Positions 33,781 to 41,839 are shown, numbered from the stretch's first letter. The stretch: 64,000 nt of DNA from Desulfovibrio aminophilus DSM 12254 (GCF_000422565.1 NZ_AUMA01000009.1:62001-126000), one strand, 5' to 3'. Notes: a model not told the origin generated them from the sequence alone. Program-made: numbers and translations.

Positions 33781-34803
33781 ATGAAACACATGCAACGTTC
33801 GCTGGTCGCCATGGCCGCGCTTCTGCTGCTGGCCTCCACGGCCTTCGCCGCGCCCAAGATGACCCCCAAGGTCGACAACTTCATCCTCTTCCAGGACTAC
33901 TCCGGTTCCATGGCCATGGACTACAAGGGCGGCGCCAAGACCAAGATCGCCCTGGCCAAGGAAACCCTTCTGGCCATGAACGCCAAAATCCCGGCCCTGC
34001 CCTACAAGGGCTCCCTGTACACCTTCGCCCCCTACGGCAAGTTCCAGGAACTCAAGCCCTACGACAAGGCGGGCCTGGACGCGGCCATCGGCAAGATCAA
34101 GACCGACTACGAGATCTACGGCCGCCAGACCCCCATGGGTGACGGCCTGATGTCCCTCGACCCGGTCATCGGCACCAGCTCCGGCCGCATCGCCGTGGTC
34201 CTGCTCACCGACGGCGAGAACAACCTGGGCACCGACCCCGTGGCCGAGGCCAAGGCCCTCTACGCCAAGTACGGCAACCGCCTCTGCATCCACGTGGTCA
34301 GCTACGCCGACACCGCCCACGGCAAGCGCATCGTCGACGAGCTGCGCGCCATCTCCAAGTGCGCCGTGTTCGTCGAGGGCGCGGCCCTCAAGGACGGCGC
34401 GGTCATGGACCAGTTCGTGAAGGACGTCTTCTACGACATGGGCGCCGCTCCCGCCGCCTCCGACAAGGAAGTGATCGTCTTCCGCAGCCTGAACTTCGGC
34501 TTCGACAAGTTCGCCATCACCGACGAGATGATCCCCTCCCTGGAGCAGGCCCTTCTGCTGCTCAAGCAGCGTCCCGAGATGGAGATCGTGGTCGAAGGCC
34601 ACACCGACTCCATCGGCACCGAGGTCTACAACCAGGGCCTGTCCGAGCGCCGCGCCAAGTCCGTCTCCGACTGGCTGGTGAAGAACGGCATCGACTCCCA
34701 GCGCATCGAGTCCGCGGGCTACGGCAAGATGAAGCCCAAGTACGACAACTCCACGGCCGAGGGCCGGGCCCTCAACCGCCGGGTTGAAATCCGCAGCAAG
34801 TAG
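33781..34803 (+). CDS. secreted VWA and OmpA-domain protein
   Basis: A 340-residue exported protein. Signal peptide ends at AFA-A (about residue 24). Residues about 30-215 form a von Willebrand A domain with an intact MIDAS start DYSGS and LLTDGENN; residues about 235-340 form an OmpA-like peptidoglycan-binding domain (EGHTDSIGTEVYNQ, LSERRAKSV). It should be held in the periplasm on peptidoglycan and present a metal-dependent binding face; no barrel is present. ATG 33781 follows AAGGAG by six bases. Its strong promoter and codon choice suggest high expression. The partner is unknown. Confidence 0.85.
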   Translation: MKHMQRSLVAMAALLLLASTAFAAPKMTPKVDNFILFQDYSGSMAMDYKGGAKTKIALAKETLLAMNAKIPALPYKGSLYTFAPYGKFQELKPYDKAGLDAAIGKIKTDYEIYGRQTPMGDGLMSLDPVIGTSSGRIAVVLLTDGENNLGTDPVAEAKALYAKYGNRLCIHVVSYADTAHGKRIVDELRAISKCAVFVEGAALKDGAVMDQFVKDVFYDMGAAPAASDKEVIVFRSLNFGFDKFAITDEMIPSLEQALLLLKQRPEMEIVVEGHTDSIGTEVYNQGLSERRAKSVSDWLVKNGIDSQRIESAGYGKMKPKYDNSTAEGRALNRRVEIRSK

Positions 34804-34825
34804 GTGTAAGCCGATTGCATCCGGC

Positions 34826-34853
34826 CGGGGGCGGTCCTTCGGGACCGTCCCCG
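34826..34853 (+). other. stable UUCG-capped RNA hairpin
   Basis: CGGGGGCGGTCC (34826-34837), loop TTCG, GGACCGTCCCCG (34842-34853): a 12-bp stem with one G-T pair and an extra-stable tetraloop. No T run follows, so it more likely protects or processes the mRNA between the VWA-OmpA gene and the next gene than terminates. Confidence 0.7.
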
Positions 34854-34885
34854 CCGGACAACAATCTCACCCCCTTGCCGAGATC

Positions 34886-35389
34886 ATGAACACGAAAGCC
34901 TTTCTCCTGAAGCTTCCCCCGATCCTTTTCCTGCTCATCCTGACCGCCGCCCCGGCGGCGCGGGCGCAGGACGGCGCGTTCGCCCCCGGCCAGCCCCAGG
35001 CCCTGGTGATCACCGACCCGCAGCAGATGATCCTCGACGAACTGCACGACCGTCTGGCCAGTTTCGCCCGGCAGTGGATCGCCACGCTCAAGCGCAACCA
35101 GCTCTCCGGTCCCGGCAACTGCGAGGTCCAGCGCGCCGCCGACGGCCGCTACGTGGCCCGCTACAACGCCATCCGCGACGACGACGCGCCCATCTGCCAG
35201 GTCCGGGCCTCGACCTACAAGCCCGGGGCCTACATCGGCTCCATCCTTTACAAGGTGGAGGTCTTCGAGAGCTACGGCGACACGCCCCAGGCGGCCAAGG
35301 CCGGGCCCTTCCAGGCCGCCTCCCGGACCACGCTGAACGAGATCTTCAGCATCGCCAACAAGGACACGGCCTGGTCCGCGCCGCGCTAG
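34886..35389 (+). CDS. secreted protein of unknown function
   Basis: A 167-residue protein with a clear Sec signal peptide (hydrophobic PPILFLLILTAA, cleavage near ARA-Q at about 28). The mature part has two cysteines (GNCEVQ and PICQV) that could form a disulfide, and a conserved-looking beta-rich core with YVARYNAIRDDDAPICQV and GAYIGSILYKVEVFESYG. I do not recognise the family. It lies 82 bases after the VWA-OmpA gene beyond a stable hairpin and ends at an intrinsic terminator. Confidence 0.65.
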   Translation: MNTKAFLLKLPPILFLLILTAAPAARAQDGAFAPGQPQALVITDPQQMILDELHDRLASFARQWIATLKRNQLSGPGNCEVQRAADGRYVARYNAIRDDDAPICQVRASTYKPGAYIGSILYKVEVFESYGDTPQAAKAGPFQAASRTTLNEIFSIANKDTAWSAPR

Positions 35390-35417
35390 ACCGGCCGGAG
35401 CGCAACGGCTTTTTCCG

Positions 35418-35451
35418 GGCGGCGGGGGATGAATCCCGCCGCCTCTTTTTT
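35418..35451 (+). terminator. intrinsic terminator of the secreted-protein unit
   Basis: GGCGGCGGG (35418-35426), eight-base loop, CCCGCCGCC (35435-35443), then TCTTTTTT. Confidence 0.9.
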
Positions 35452-35465
35452 CGCCCACCACAATG

Positions 35466-35501
35466 AAAACGACCGGTCGACGGGTGCTCCCCGCCGACCG
35501 G
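35466..35501 (-). terminator. intrinsic terminator of the oxygen-defence operon
   Basis: On the minus strand a 12-bp stem (arms 35490-35501 and 35473-35484, one G-T pair) is followed by TCGTTTT, ending the transcript after fprA. Confidence 0.8.
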
Positions 35502-35538
35502 CCGCGATCGTTCCAGCGTATGAGACTGCGCTGCGCGC

Positions 35539-36750
35539 CTATTCCCCGACCTTGGCCTTGATCGCCTGGCCGATCTTGCGGCCCAGCTCCACGCACTGGC
35601 CCAGAGCCTCGTGGGTCGGCACGTTCTTGGCCTTGACCCCGGGCTCCACGACCTCCATGTTCATGTCGGTCAGGGCCTGGGTCAGGATCTTCACGCACTC
35701 GCCGCTCCAGCCGAAGGAGCCGAAGGCCGCGCCGATCTTGTTCTGCGGCCGCAATCCCTTGACGTAGGTGATGAGGTTGCCCACCAGGGGCAGGATGCCG
35801 TTGTTGTGGGTCGGCGAGCCGAGCACCAGGGCGGCGGCGTCGAACAGCTCGGTCATCACCGCGCTGTGGTGGTTGGCCTTGAGGTCCATGATCCGCACCA
35901 AAACGCCCTCGTCCATCAGGCCGTCGGCGATGGCCTCGGCCATGGACTCGGTGCTGTGCCACATGGTGTCGTAGGCGATGACCGCCTTCTTGAGGGGCTT
36001 CTGGAGGGCGAATTCGCGGTAGGCCTCGAGCACGTAGCGCACGTCCTCGGCCCCGCGCCAGATCAGGCCGTGGTCCGGGCAGAGCATGTCCAGCTCCAGG
36101 CCCATGTCGGCCACGGTGGAGAGGGTCTTCAGCACCACCGGGGAGTACGGCAGGACGATGTTGGCGTAGTACTCGGCCATGGCCCGGCGCAGGACCGCGC
36201 GATCAACCTGGTCGGCGAAACGCTCGCCCGTGGCCATGTTCTGGCCGAAGGCGTCGTTGGTGAAGGCCAGCTTGTCCGGGGAGACGTAGGTGAGCATGCT
36301 GTCCGGCCAGTGGAGCATGCGCGTCTCCAGGAAATGCAGGGTGCGCTTGCCGATGGACAGGGTGGCGCCGCTGGGGACCACCTCCACCGGCCAGTCGGCG
36401 GAGGCGTGGAAATGGGCCCGCAGGGCCTTCTCGCCCATGGGCGAGGTGTAGATCTTCTCCGGTTTGTAGCGCTCCACGGCCAGGGCCAGGGAACCCGCGT
36501 GGTCCGGCTCCAGGTGGTTGATGACGAAATAATCGATCTTCCGGTCCTGGAGCACCTGGGCGATGCTGCAGAAGGTCCGGGACGCGAACTCCTTGTCCAC
36601 GGTGTCCACGAGCACGACCTTCTCGTCCAGGATGAGGTAGTTGTTGTAGGTGGTGCCCAGGGGAGACTGGGAATAGCCGTGAAAATTGCGCTTGTTCCAG
36701 TCCACCACGCCGACCCACCAGATGTCTTTCTTGATCTCGACCGGACGCAT
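35539..36750 (-). CDS. roo: flavodiiron protein, rubredoxin:oxygen oxidoreductase
   Basis: A 403-residue cytoplasmic enzyme that reduces O2 to water (or NO to N2O) with electrons from rubredoxin. The N-terminal beta-lactamase-like domain has the diiron ligands NHLEPDHAG (about 80-88), with further His/Asp ligands downstream; the C-terminal flavodoxin domain begins at about 255 with VIAYDTMWHSTESMA and contains SPTHNNGILP. It lies 89 bases after the di-rubredoxin gene; a GGCCGC/GCGGCC hairpin at 36788-36813 separates them. Confidence 0.95.
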   Translation of the reverse strand: MRPVEIKKDIWWVGVVDWNKRNFHGYSQSPLGTTYNNYLILDEKVVLVDTVDKEFASRTFCSIAQVLQDRKIDYFVINHLEPDHAGSLALAVERYKPEKIYTSPMGEKALRAHFHASADWPVEVVPSGATLSIGKRTLHFLETRMLHWPDSMLTYVSPDKLAFTNDAFGQNMATGERFADQVDRAVLRRAMAEYYANIVLPYSPVVLKTLSTVADMGLELDMLCPDHGLIWRGAEDVRYVLEAYREFALQKPLKKAVIAYDTMWHSTESMAEAIADGLMDEGVLVRIMDLKANHHSAVMTELFDAAALVLGSPTHNNGILPLVGNLITYVKGLRPQNKIGAAFGSFGWSGECVKILTQALTDMNMEVVEPGVKAKNVPTHEALGQCVELGRKIGQAIKAKVGE

Positions 36751-36839
36751 GCGTCACTTCGCTCCTGCTGATGGTTCAAACGGAAAGGGGCCGCCCCGCG
36801 CACGGCGGAAGCGGCCTGGAAAATGGTTTCGTTCCGGGC

Positions 36840-37235
36840 TCAATCCTCGGGCTCGAAGCTTTCCTTGGGCGCCCCGCAGATGGGGCAGGACCAGTCCTCC
36901 GGCACCTTGTCGAACGAGGTGCCGGGCTTCACGCCGTTGTCGGGATCTCCGGCGGCGGGGTCATAGACGTAGCCGCAAATGGTGCAGACGTACTTCTTCA
37001 TGGGGTCCTCGCTTGTGGTCGGCAGTTCACACCCGGCTTCCTTGGTGGAGCCCGGCCCGGCCAACGGCCGGAAGCACTTCCTGGTGCCGCCGCAGATGGG
37101 ACAGCGCCAGTCGTCCGGCAGATCCTCGAAGCGCGTGCCGGCGGGGATCTTGCCCTTCCGGTCGCCCTTGTCCGGATTGTAGATGTAACCGCAGTTCACC
37201 GTCTGGCACTGGTACATCTCCTCGGGCCTGGCCAT
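36840..37235 (-). CDS. di-rubredoxin (two rubredoxin domains fused)
   Basis: A single 131-residue frame holds two rubredoxins. Domain 1 (about 7-57) has C10-x4-C15 and C45-P-I-C48; the four-residue gap is the unusual spacing known from Rd-2 of some Desulfovibrio. Domain 2 (79-131) is a canonical rubredoxin, C84-x2-C87 and C117-P-I-C120. The linker (58-78) has an extra Cys69. No stop separates them. An internal ATG at 37001 with GAGG five bases upstream could also give free domain 2. It donates electrons to FprA and is downstream of desulfoferrodoxin. Confidence 0.9.
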   Translation of the reverse strand: MARPEEMYQCQTVNCGYIYNPDKGDRKGKIPAGTRFEDLPDDWRCPICGGTRKCFRPLAGPGSTKEAGCELPTTSEDPMKKYVCTICGYVYDPAAGDPDNGVKPGTSFDKVPEDWSCPICGAPKESFEPED

Positions 37236-37253
37236 GGCTCACCTCGCGAAGCG

Positions 37254-37276
37254 GGGCGGGACCGATGGTCCCGCCC
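37254..37276. other. stem-loop between desulfoferrodoxin and di-rubredoxin genes
   Basis: GGGCGGGACC, loop of three, GGTCCCGCCC: a 10-bp perfect stem. On the transcribed minus strand no T run follows, so it may be a processing or stability element in the operon mRNA. Confidence 0.6.
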
Positions 37277-37292
37277 GTTTTGGAATAGTGCC

Positions 37293-37682
37293 TTATTTGC
37301 CCGCCGCCCACAAGCCGTGCAGGTTGCAGTATTCGCGCGCCTTGAGCGAGGCCGGTTTCTTGCCGCAGAGGCAGAACGAGGCCTCGGGCTTGTCCCCGGG
37401 CTTGAGCAGCTTGGTGTAGACCTCGTCGTCCGCCGTCAGCTCGATCCACTCGATCCAGTGTTTCTCTTCCATGGGATGCGGCACGCCGCCGACCTTCACG
37501 GTCACGGTGTCGCCGGACACCTCGATGACCGGAACGTGTTTCTCGCGGGCCGCGTCCACCGTGTTCTCGGTCATCAGACGCATGGGCTTGCCGCAGCAGA
37601 CGAGTTCCCCCGCTCCGCCGTGGACCACGAGGACGATGTTGCCGCAGGTATCACACTTGTAAACTTCACCGATGCCGGCCAT
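37293..37682 (-). CDS. dfx: desulfoferrodoxin (superoxide reductase)
   Basis: A 129-residue two-iron superoxide reductase. Center I ligands are CDTC and the CC pair (Cys10, Cys13, Cys29, Cys30); center II ligands are the histidines in KHVPVIE and [10 protein letters not shown] plus Cys and His in YCNLHGLW. It reduces superoxide to peroxide, taking electrons from rubredoxin, encoded next. ATG 37682 has AAAGGAGG five bases upstream. It follows rbr by 29 bases. Confidence 0.96.
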   Translation of the reverse strand: MAGIGEVYKCDTCGNIVLVVHGGAGELVCCGKPMRLMTENTVDAAREKHVPVIEVSGDTVTVKVGGVPHPMEEKHWIEWIELTADDEVYTKLLKPGDKPEASFCLCGKKPASLKAREYCNLHGLWAAGK

Positions 37683-37711
37683 GAGCGCCTCCTTTGGGTA
37701 TTGACACCCCT

Positions 37712-38284
37712 CTACCATTTTTCCGTGTACTCTTCATAGTGGGCCCGAGGATGATCGCAGGCCGGGCAACGCTCGGGAGCCTCCGCGCCCTCGTGCAGGT
37801 AGCCGCAGTTGCGGCAGCGCCAGATCACGGTCCCGCCGCGCTTGAAGACGGTCCCATCCTCGAGGTGCTTGGCCAGGGCCTTGAAGCGCCGCTCATGGTA
37901 GACCTCGGCCTTGCCGATGGACGTGAAGGCCAGGGCGATGTCCTTGAAGCCTTCCTCCAGGGCCACTTTGGCGAAGTCGGGATACATCTCCGAGTTCTCG
38001 TGATGTTCGCCCTCGGCGGCCTGCCGGAGGTTTTCCAGGGTGCTGCCGATGATCCCGGCGGGGAAGGCCGCCGTGATCTCGACCTCGCCGCCCTCAAGGA
38101 ACTTGTAGAGCCGCTTGGCGTGCTCCTTCTCGTGGTTGGCGGTTTCCTCGAAGATGGCCTGGATCTGGACGTAGCCTTCGTTCTTGGCCTTGCTGGCGAA
38201 GTAGGTGTAGCGGTTGCGGGCCTGGGCCTCGCCAGCGAAGGCGGTGAGCAGGTTCTTTTCCGTGCGCGTTCCCTTGAGACGCAT
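37712..38284 (-). CDS. rbr: rubrerythrin
   Basis: A 190-residue peroxide reductase. The four-helix diiron domain has EAQARNRY (about 19-26), [14 protein letters not shown] (about 46-59) and EVYHERRF (about 126-133); the C-terminal rubredoxin-like domain has CRNCGY and CPAC. It removes H2O2 in the cytoplasm. AGGAGG precedes ATG 38284. A GCCCGA/TCGGGC palindrome (38299-38316) lies in its leader next to the ribosome site. It is 109 bases downstream of perR. Confidence 0.96.
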   Translation of the reverse strand: MRLKGTRTEKNLLTAFAGEAQARNRYTYFASKAKNEGYVQIQAIFEETANHEKEHAKRLYKFLEGGEVEITAAFPAGIIGSTLENLRQAAEGEHHENSEMYPDFAKVALEEGFKDIALAFTSIGKAEVYHERRFKALAKHLEDGTVFKRGGTVIWRCRNCGYLHEGAEAPERCPACDHPRAHYEEYTEKW

Positions 38285-38393
38285 GTGTGCCTCCTATGGC
38301 CCGATGCACGTCGGGCGTGTTCAGGTTATGTCTCGGTATGGGCGCGCCGCACCTCGGACGCCGAGTCACGACGCGCGGCCGGTAAAGTCGCGG

Positions 38394-38795
38394 TCACTGG
38401 CGCATGGCCCGGCACTCGGGGCAGAGGCCCACGAACTCCAGACTGCAGCCGCTGACCTCGAAGCCATGGGAGTGCTCTTCCGGCAGCTCCGGCAATTCGG
38501 GCGGATAGTCCACGTCCACCACCCGCGAGCAGACCGAGCAGCGCAGATGCGGATGCGGCATGGCGTTGCCGTCGAAACGCTTCTGCGCGCCGGCCGGGCC
38601 GATCTTCTGGGCCAACCCCTGGGAGCACAGCAGCTCCAGGTTGCGGTAGACCGTGCCCAGACTGATCCGGGGCATGACCCGCCGGACCATGTCGTAGACC
38701 TCATCCGCCGTGGGATGGGACGTGACCTTGCAAAGCTCGCTCAGGATCACCTTGCGCTGCCTCGACAACCGTTGCTTTCGTCCTTGCGTGTCCAT
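38394..38795 (-). CDS. perR: Fur family peroxide-type repressor (PerR)
   Basis: A 133-residue Fur-family regulator. The structural zinc cysteines are C86-x2-C89 and C125-x2-C128; sensing-site ligands include His27, Asp75 in KRFDGN, and H81-P-H83. Asp in the RFD position is the PerR rather than Fur form. DNA-binding helix is TADEVYDMVRR and SLGTVYRNL. ATG 38795 has GGAG six bases upstream. Its position before rbr and dfx makes it the likely regulator of the oxygen-defence genes. Confidence 0.9.
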   Translation of the reverse strand: MDTQGRKQRLSRQRKVILSELCKVTSHPTADEVYDMVRRVMPRISLGTVYRNLELLCSQGLAQKIGPAGAQKRFDGNAMPHPHLRCSVCSRVVDVDYPPELPELPEEHSHGFEVSGCSLEFVGLCPECRAMRQ

Positions 38796-38813
38796 GGCCT
38801 CTCCAAGTAAATC

Positions 38814-38850
38814 GATAACCATTACTATTAATCGCAAGGGCAAAAGTCAA
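38814..38850 (-). promoter_or_regulatory. perR promoter overlapped by a PerR/Fur-type box
   Basis: On the minus strand TTGACT (38850-38845), 17 bases, TAGTAA (38827-38822). GATTAATAGTAATGGTTATC (38833-38814) covers the -10 and follows the repeated NATNAT pattern of Fur-family boxes, standing out as AT-rich in this genome. This suggests autoregulation. Confidence 0.6.
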
Positions 38851-38880
38851 GGCCTTTCGCGGTCGTCCTCCCAAAACGTT

Positions 38881-39225
38881 TTAAACCGTGAGGAGTTGCT
38901 GAAGATCCGCAGTAGACAGAGCGAGTTCCGGAAGAAACCGCACCCCGAGCTGCCCCGAGTCCACCCAGCGGATTTCGCAGCGCAGATCCTGCAGGGCGCC
39001 CTTGTCGTTGAGTCCCGGGACGCTGCAGATGACCTCGTCCCCGACGGCGAAGAGGCTGCCCGCGTTGCCCGCGGCCAGGGTGAAGCGGGCGCCGCCCATG
39101 CTGATGTCCACCAGGCCCAGGCGGAAGACCTCGCCGTCCTTGCGCAGCATGGCCTGCCGGTTGAAGACGTAGGCCCGCAGGTAGATGCGGTGGTATTGCC
39201 GTCTCTCGGTGAAATCCTGGTTCAT
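38881..39225 (-). CDS. PilZ domain protein
   Basis: A 114-residue single-domain c-di-GMP receptor. The binding motifs ERRQYHR (about 7-13, RxxxR) and DISMGGARF (about 40-48, D/N-x-S-x-x-G) are intact. It starts at ATG 39225 with GGAGGGG upstream. It lies just after the chemoreceptor terminator, transcribed the same way but as a separate unit. Output partner unknown; motility or exopolysaccharide control is the usual role. Confidence 0.87.
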   Translation of the reverse strand: MNQDFTERRQYHRIYLRAYVFNRQAMLRKDGEVFRLGLVDISMGGARFTLAAGNAGSLFAVGDEVICSVPGLNDKGALQDLRCEIRWVDSGQLGVRFLPELALSTADLQQLLTV

Positions 39226-39245
39226 GGCCCCCCTCCAGGCGTGTG

Positions 39246-39273
39246 AAAAAGGGCGGCCTGCTCCAGGCCGCCC
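39246..39273 (-). terminator. intrinsic terminator of the chemoreceptor unit
   Basis: On the minus strand GGGCGGCCTG, loop GAG, CAGGCCGCCC, then five T residues. Confidence 0.93.
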
Positions 39274-39330
39274 TTTCCTCATAGCATCATTGCTTGCGCA
39301 AGACCACGGCACGATCAATCATTCTCAAAC

Positions 39331-41346
39331 CTACTGGCGGAACTTGGCCACCAGTTCGGCCAGCTGCTGGGACATCTGGGCCATGCCCTGGATGTCCGCG
39401 TTGGCGCTCTGGATGCCGTCGGCCACGTCCTTGGAGAGGCGACTGATGTGCATCACGTTCTCGTTGATGGCGTTGCTCGTGGCCGACTGCTGCTCGGCAG
39501 CCGTGGCGATGCTGCGGACCATGTCCACGATGTGGTCGGATTGGCCCACGATCTCGTCCAGAACGCCGCCCGCGTTGCGGGCCATGTCCGCGGTCTTGAC
39601 CACCCTCCCCTGGGTGTCGGCCATTTCCTTGACCACGTCGGCGGTGCTCTGCTGGATGAGCGAGATGGCCTCCTCGACCTCCTTGGTGGCGGTCATGGTC
39701 TTTTCGGCCAGCTTGCGCACCTCGTCGGCCACCACGGCGAAGCCCCGTCCGGCCTCGCCCGCCCGGGCGGCCTCGATGGCCGCGTTGAGCGCCAGCAGGT
39801 TGGTCTGGTCCGCGATATCGTTGATCACGCCCATGACTTGGCCGATGTTCTCGGCCCGGGTGGAGAGTTCGCCCAGGGACTGGGCCAGGGACTGGGTGGT
39901 CTCGGCCACCTCGTTGATCTCTCCGACGGTCTGCCGGACAACCGCTCCGCCGTCGCGGGCCACCTTGTTGGAGCGGCCCGAGGCGTCGGCGGTGTCCGAT
40001 GCGTTCTTGGCCACCTCGAGCACCGTGGCGTTCATCTCATCCATGGCCGTGGCCAGTTCCCCGGTCTGGGCCGCGGTGGTGTCCACGTTCCGCGCCAAGC
40101 CGTCCATCTGCGTGGAGAGTGTCAGGGAGGCCTTGTGCAGGCTCGCTGAAACCTCCGTGACCTGGTTGGCCACGGTGAGCAGATTCTGGCGCTGGGCCTC
40201 GATGTTCTTGCGATCGCGCTCCTCCTGGGAGAGGTCGATGAGCACGCAGATGGCCCCCACGGGAACGCCCTGGGCGTCCTTCAGCGGGGAAACCTCGTAG
40301 TGCAGCGGGAACTCCACTCCGTCGGCGCGGGTGTAGCGCACCGTGCCGTTGAGCGAACGCCCCTCCCCGATGGCCTGGCCGGTGATGCTCTTGCCCTCGG
40401 TGCCCAGGCGGATGATCTCGGAGGTGGTCCGCCCCAGCAGTTCCTCCTCCTTCTTGCCCAGGATGTTGCGCAGGGGCAGGTTCACGAACTGGAAGCGGCG
40501 CGTCTTGTCCGTGACGAAGATGGGCACGATGATGCCGTCCAGCACGCTCTTGTTGTACTGGAGCTGGTCCTTGATCTGGTTGACCATGGCCGCCAGGTTG
40601 CGGGCCAGGCCGCCCACCTCGTCCTCGCCCTTGACCTCGAAGGAGGCGTCCAAACGGCCTTCGGCCACCGCGTTGGCCGAGGAGGCGATGCCGCGCACGC
40701 GGTTGACCACGGAGAATTTCATGAACAGGAGCAGGGCCGCCAGCAGACCGGCCATGCCGAAGAGCGAGATGGCCGCGTTCTTGTACAGGGTCATGCGCAG
40801 CCCGGCGAACTGCTTGGTCAGATCCTGGGCCATGACCATGCTGCCCAGGATGGTCTTGGTCTTGCCGTGGCAGTGATGACAGGCGGGTTCGTTCTTGATG
40901 CTCTTGACCTCGACGAAGAAATCCGTGCCGCCCAGGTTGAACAGGCCGCCCTGCTCCACCGGCTCCTTCAGGCTGCGGGTGACGATCTCCCTGCAGGCTT
41001 CCGCCGAGCACCATTCAAGCACGCTTTTGCGGATCAGGGTGGCGTCCGTGGAGTAGGTCACATTGCCGTTGAAGTCGGTGAGAAAGGCCGCCATGCCCTT
41101 GTAGCGCCGGGAGATGGCGTCGAACTGCTCGGTTGTGCCCGCGTTGTCGCCCCGGGCCATGGGCTTCTCGATGCTCATCTGGACCATGTCGGCGTGCAGC
41201 TTGGCCATGTCGTGGGTCTCCGCGAGCATGGACTCCCGCTGCCAATAGGCGTTGGCCAGGAACAGGGTTGTGAACGCGCCGACGGTCAGGAACGAGGTCA
41301 GCACCAGGACCTTCATGCCCAGGGACATCTTGCGCAGAATGTTCAT
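39331..41346 (-). CDS. methyl-accepting chemotaxis protein with periplasmic c-heme motif (DcrA-like)
   Basis: A 671-residue chemoreceptor. TM1 about 10-32, periplasmic domain to about 188, TM2 about 190-212, HAMP, a PAS domain (about 275-370) and the signalling domain with ADQTNLLALNAAIEAARAGE at its tip. The periplasmic part contains C156-H-H-C159-H160, a c-type heme attachment motif, plus Cys113 and Cys118. This is the arrangement of DcrA, the Desulfovibrio receptor shown to sense oxygen or redox state. AGGAGG precedes ATG 41346, 10 bases after the tetraheme cytochrome gene. Confidence 0.92.
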   Translation of the reverse strand: MNILRKMSLGMKVLVLTSFLTVGAFTTLFLANAYWQRESMLAETHDMAKLHADMVQMSIEKPMARGDNAGTTEQFDAISRRYKGMAAFLTDFNGNVTYSTDATLIRKSVLEWCSAEACREIVTRSLKEPVEQGGLFNLGGTDFFVEVKSIKNEPACHHCHGKTKTILGSMVMAQDLTKQFAGLRMTLYKNAAISLFGMAGLLAALLLFMKFSVVNRVRGIASSANAVAEGRLDASFEVKGEDEVGGLARNLAAMVNQIKDQLQYNKSVLDGIIVPIFVTDKTRRFQFVNLPLRNILGKKEEELLGRTTSEIIRLGTEGKSITGQAIGEGRSLNGTVRYTRADGVEFPLHYEVSPLKDAQGVPVGAICVLIDLSQEERDRKNIEAQRQNLLTVANQVTEVSASLHKASLTLSTQMDGLARNVDTTAAQTGELATAMDEMNATVLEVAKNASDTADASGRSNKVARDGGAVVRQTVGEINEVAETTQSLAQSLGELSTRAENIGQVMGVINDIADQTNLLALNAAIEAARAGEAGRGFAVVADEVRKLAEKTMTATKEVEEAISLIQQSTADVVKEMADTQGRVVKTADMARNAGGVLDEIVGQSDHIVDMVRSIATAAEQQSATSNAINENVMHISRLSKDVADGIQSANADIQGMAQMSQQLAELVAKFRQ

Positions 41347-41356
41347 GCCGGTCCTC

Positions 41357-41839
41357 CTAGTGCGCCCCGCCGAAGATCAGCGGCTTGTAGTCGAAGGCGG
41401 CGACCCGCTCGGGGTTGTGGCAGACTTCGCAGTCCTTGACCTCCAGCTTGGCCTTGATGAGCGCCTTGTCGCCCCCGGACTCGGCGTGGTCCGCGCCGGG
41501 ACCGTGGCAGACCTCGCAGCCGGCGTCGGCCATGGCGGGCGTCTTCTCGAAGCTCTCGAAGCCTCCGGGCTTGCCGTAGCCCGTGGCGTGGCAGTGGTAG
41601 CACTCGGTCAGTTCGGACGGGGTCAATTTGGCGGCCATGATGCGCACGCTCTTGGCCGAATGGGCTTTTTTCGAATACTTCTTGTAGTTGTTGTATTCTT
41701 TTTCGTGACACCCGGCGCAGGCCTCCGTGCCCACATAGCGCCCGGAATCGCCCTCGCCGGAGCCGGACGGAGGATAGGCCAACACCAGTCCCGCAGCCAA
41801 GGCTATAATGGCCAGGGGATACATGAAACTCGCCCGCAT
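41357..41839 (-). CDS. periplasmic tetraheme cytochrome c (c554-like)
   Basis: A 160-residue exported protein with an N-terminal signal (about 1-22) and four CXXCH motifs: CAGCH, CYHCH, CEVCH and CEVCH. The pattern of GTEACAGCHEKEY and CEVCHGPGADH resembles cytochrome c554-type domains. It should carry electrons in the periplasm. GGGGAG precedes ATG 41839. As the first gene of a two-gene unit with the heme chemoreceptor, it may be part of the same redox-sensing chain. An open frame continues upstream but runs antisense to purL and is not coding. Confidence 0.88.
   Translation of the reverse strand: MRASFMYPLAIIALAAGLVLAYPPSGSGEGDSGRYVGTEACAGCHEKEYNNYKKYSKKAHSAKSVRIMAAKLTPSELTECYHCHATGYGKPGGFESFEKTPAMADAGCEVCHGPGADHAESGGDKALIKAKLEVKDCEVCHNPERVAAFDYKPLIFGGAH

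Noticed and set aside
37254-37281. A terminator with GTTTT tail between dfx and the di-rubredoxin gene
   Set aside because: The T run follows on the plus strand while both genes are on the minus strand, so it cannot end their transcript; kept as a stem-loop only.
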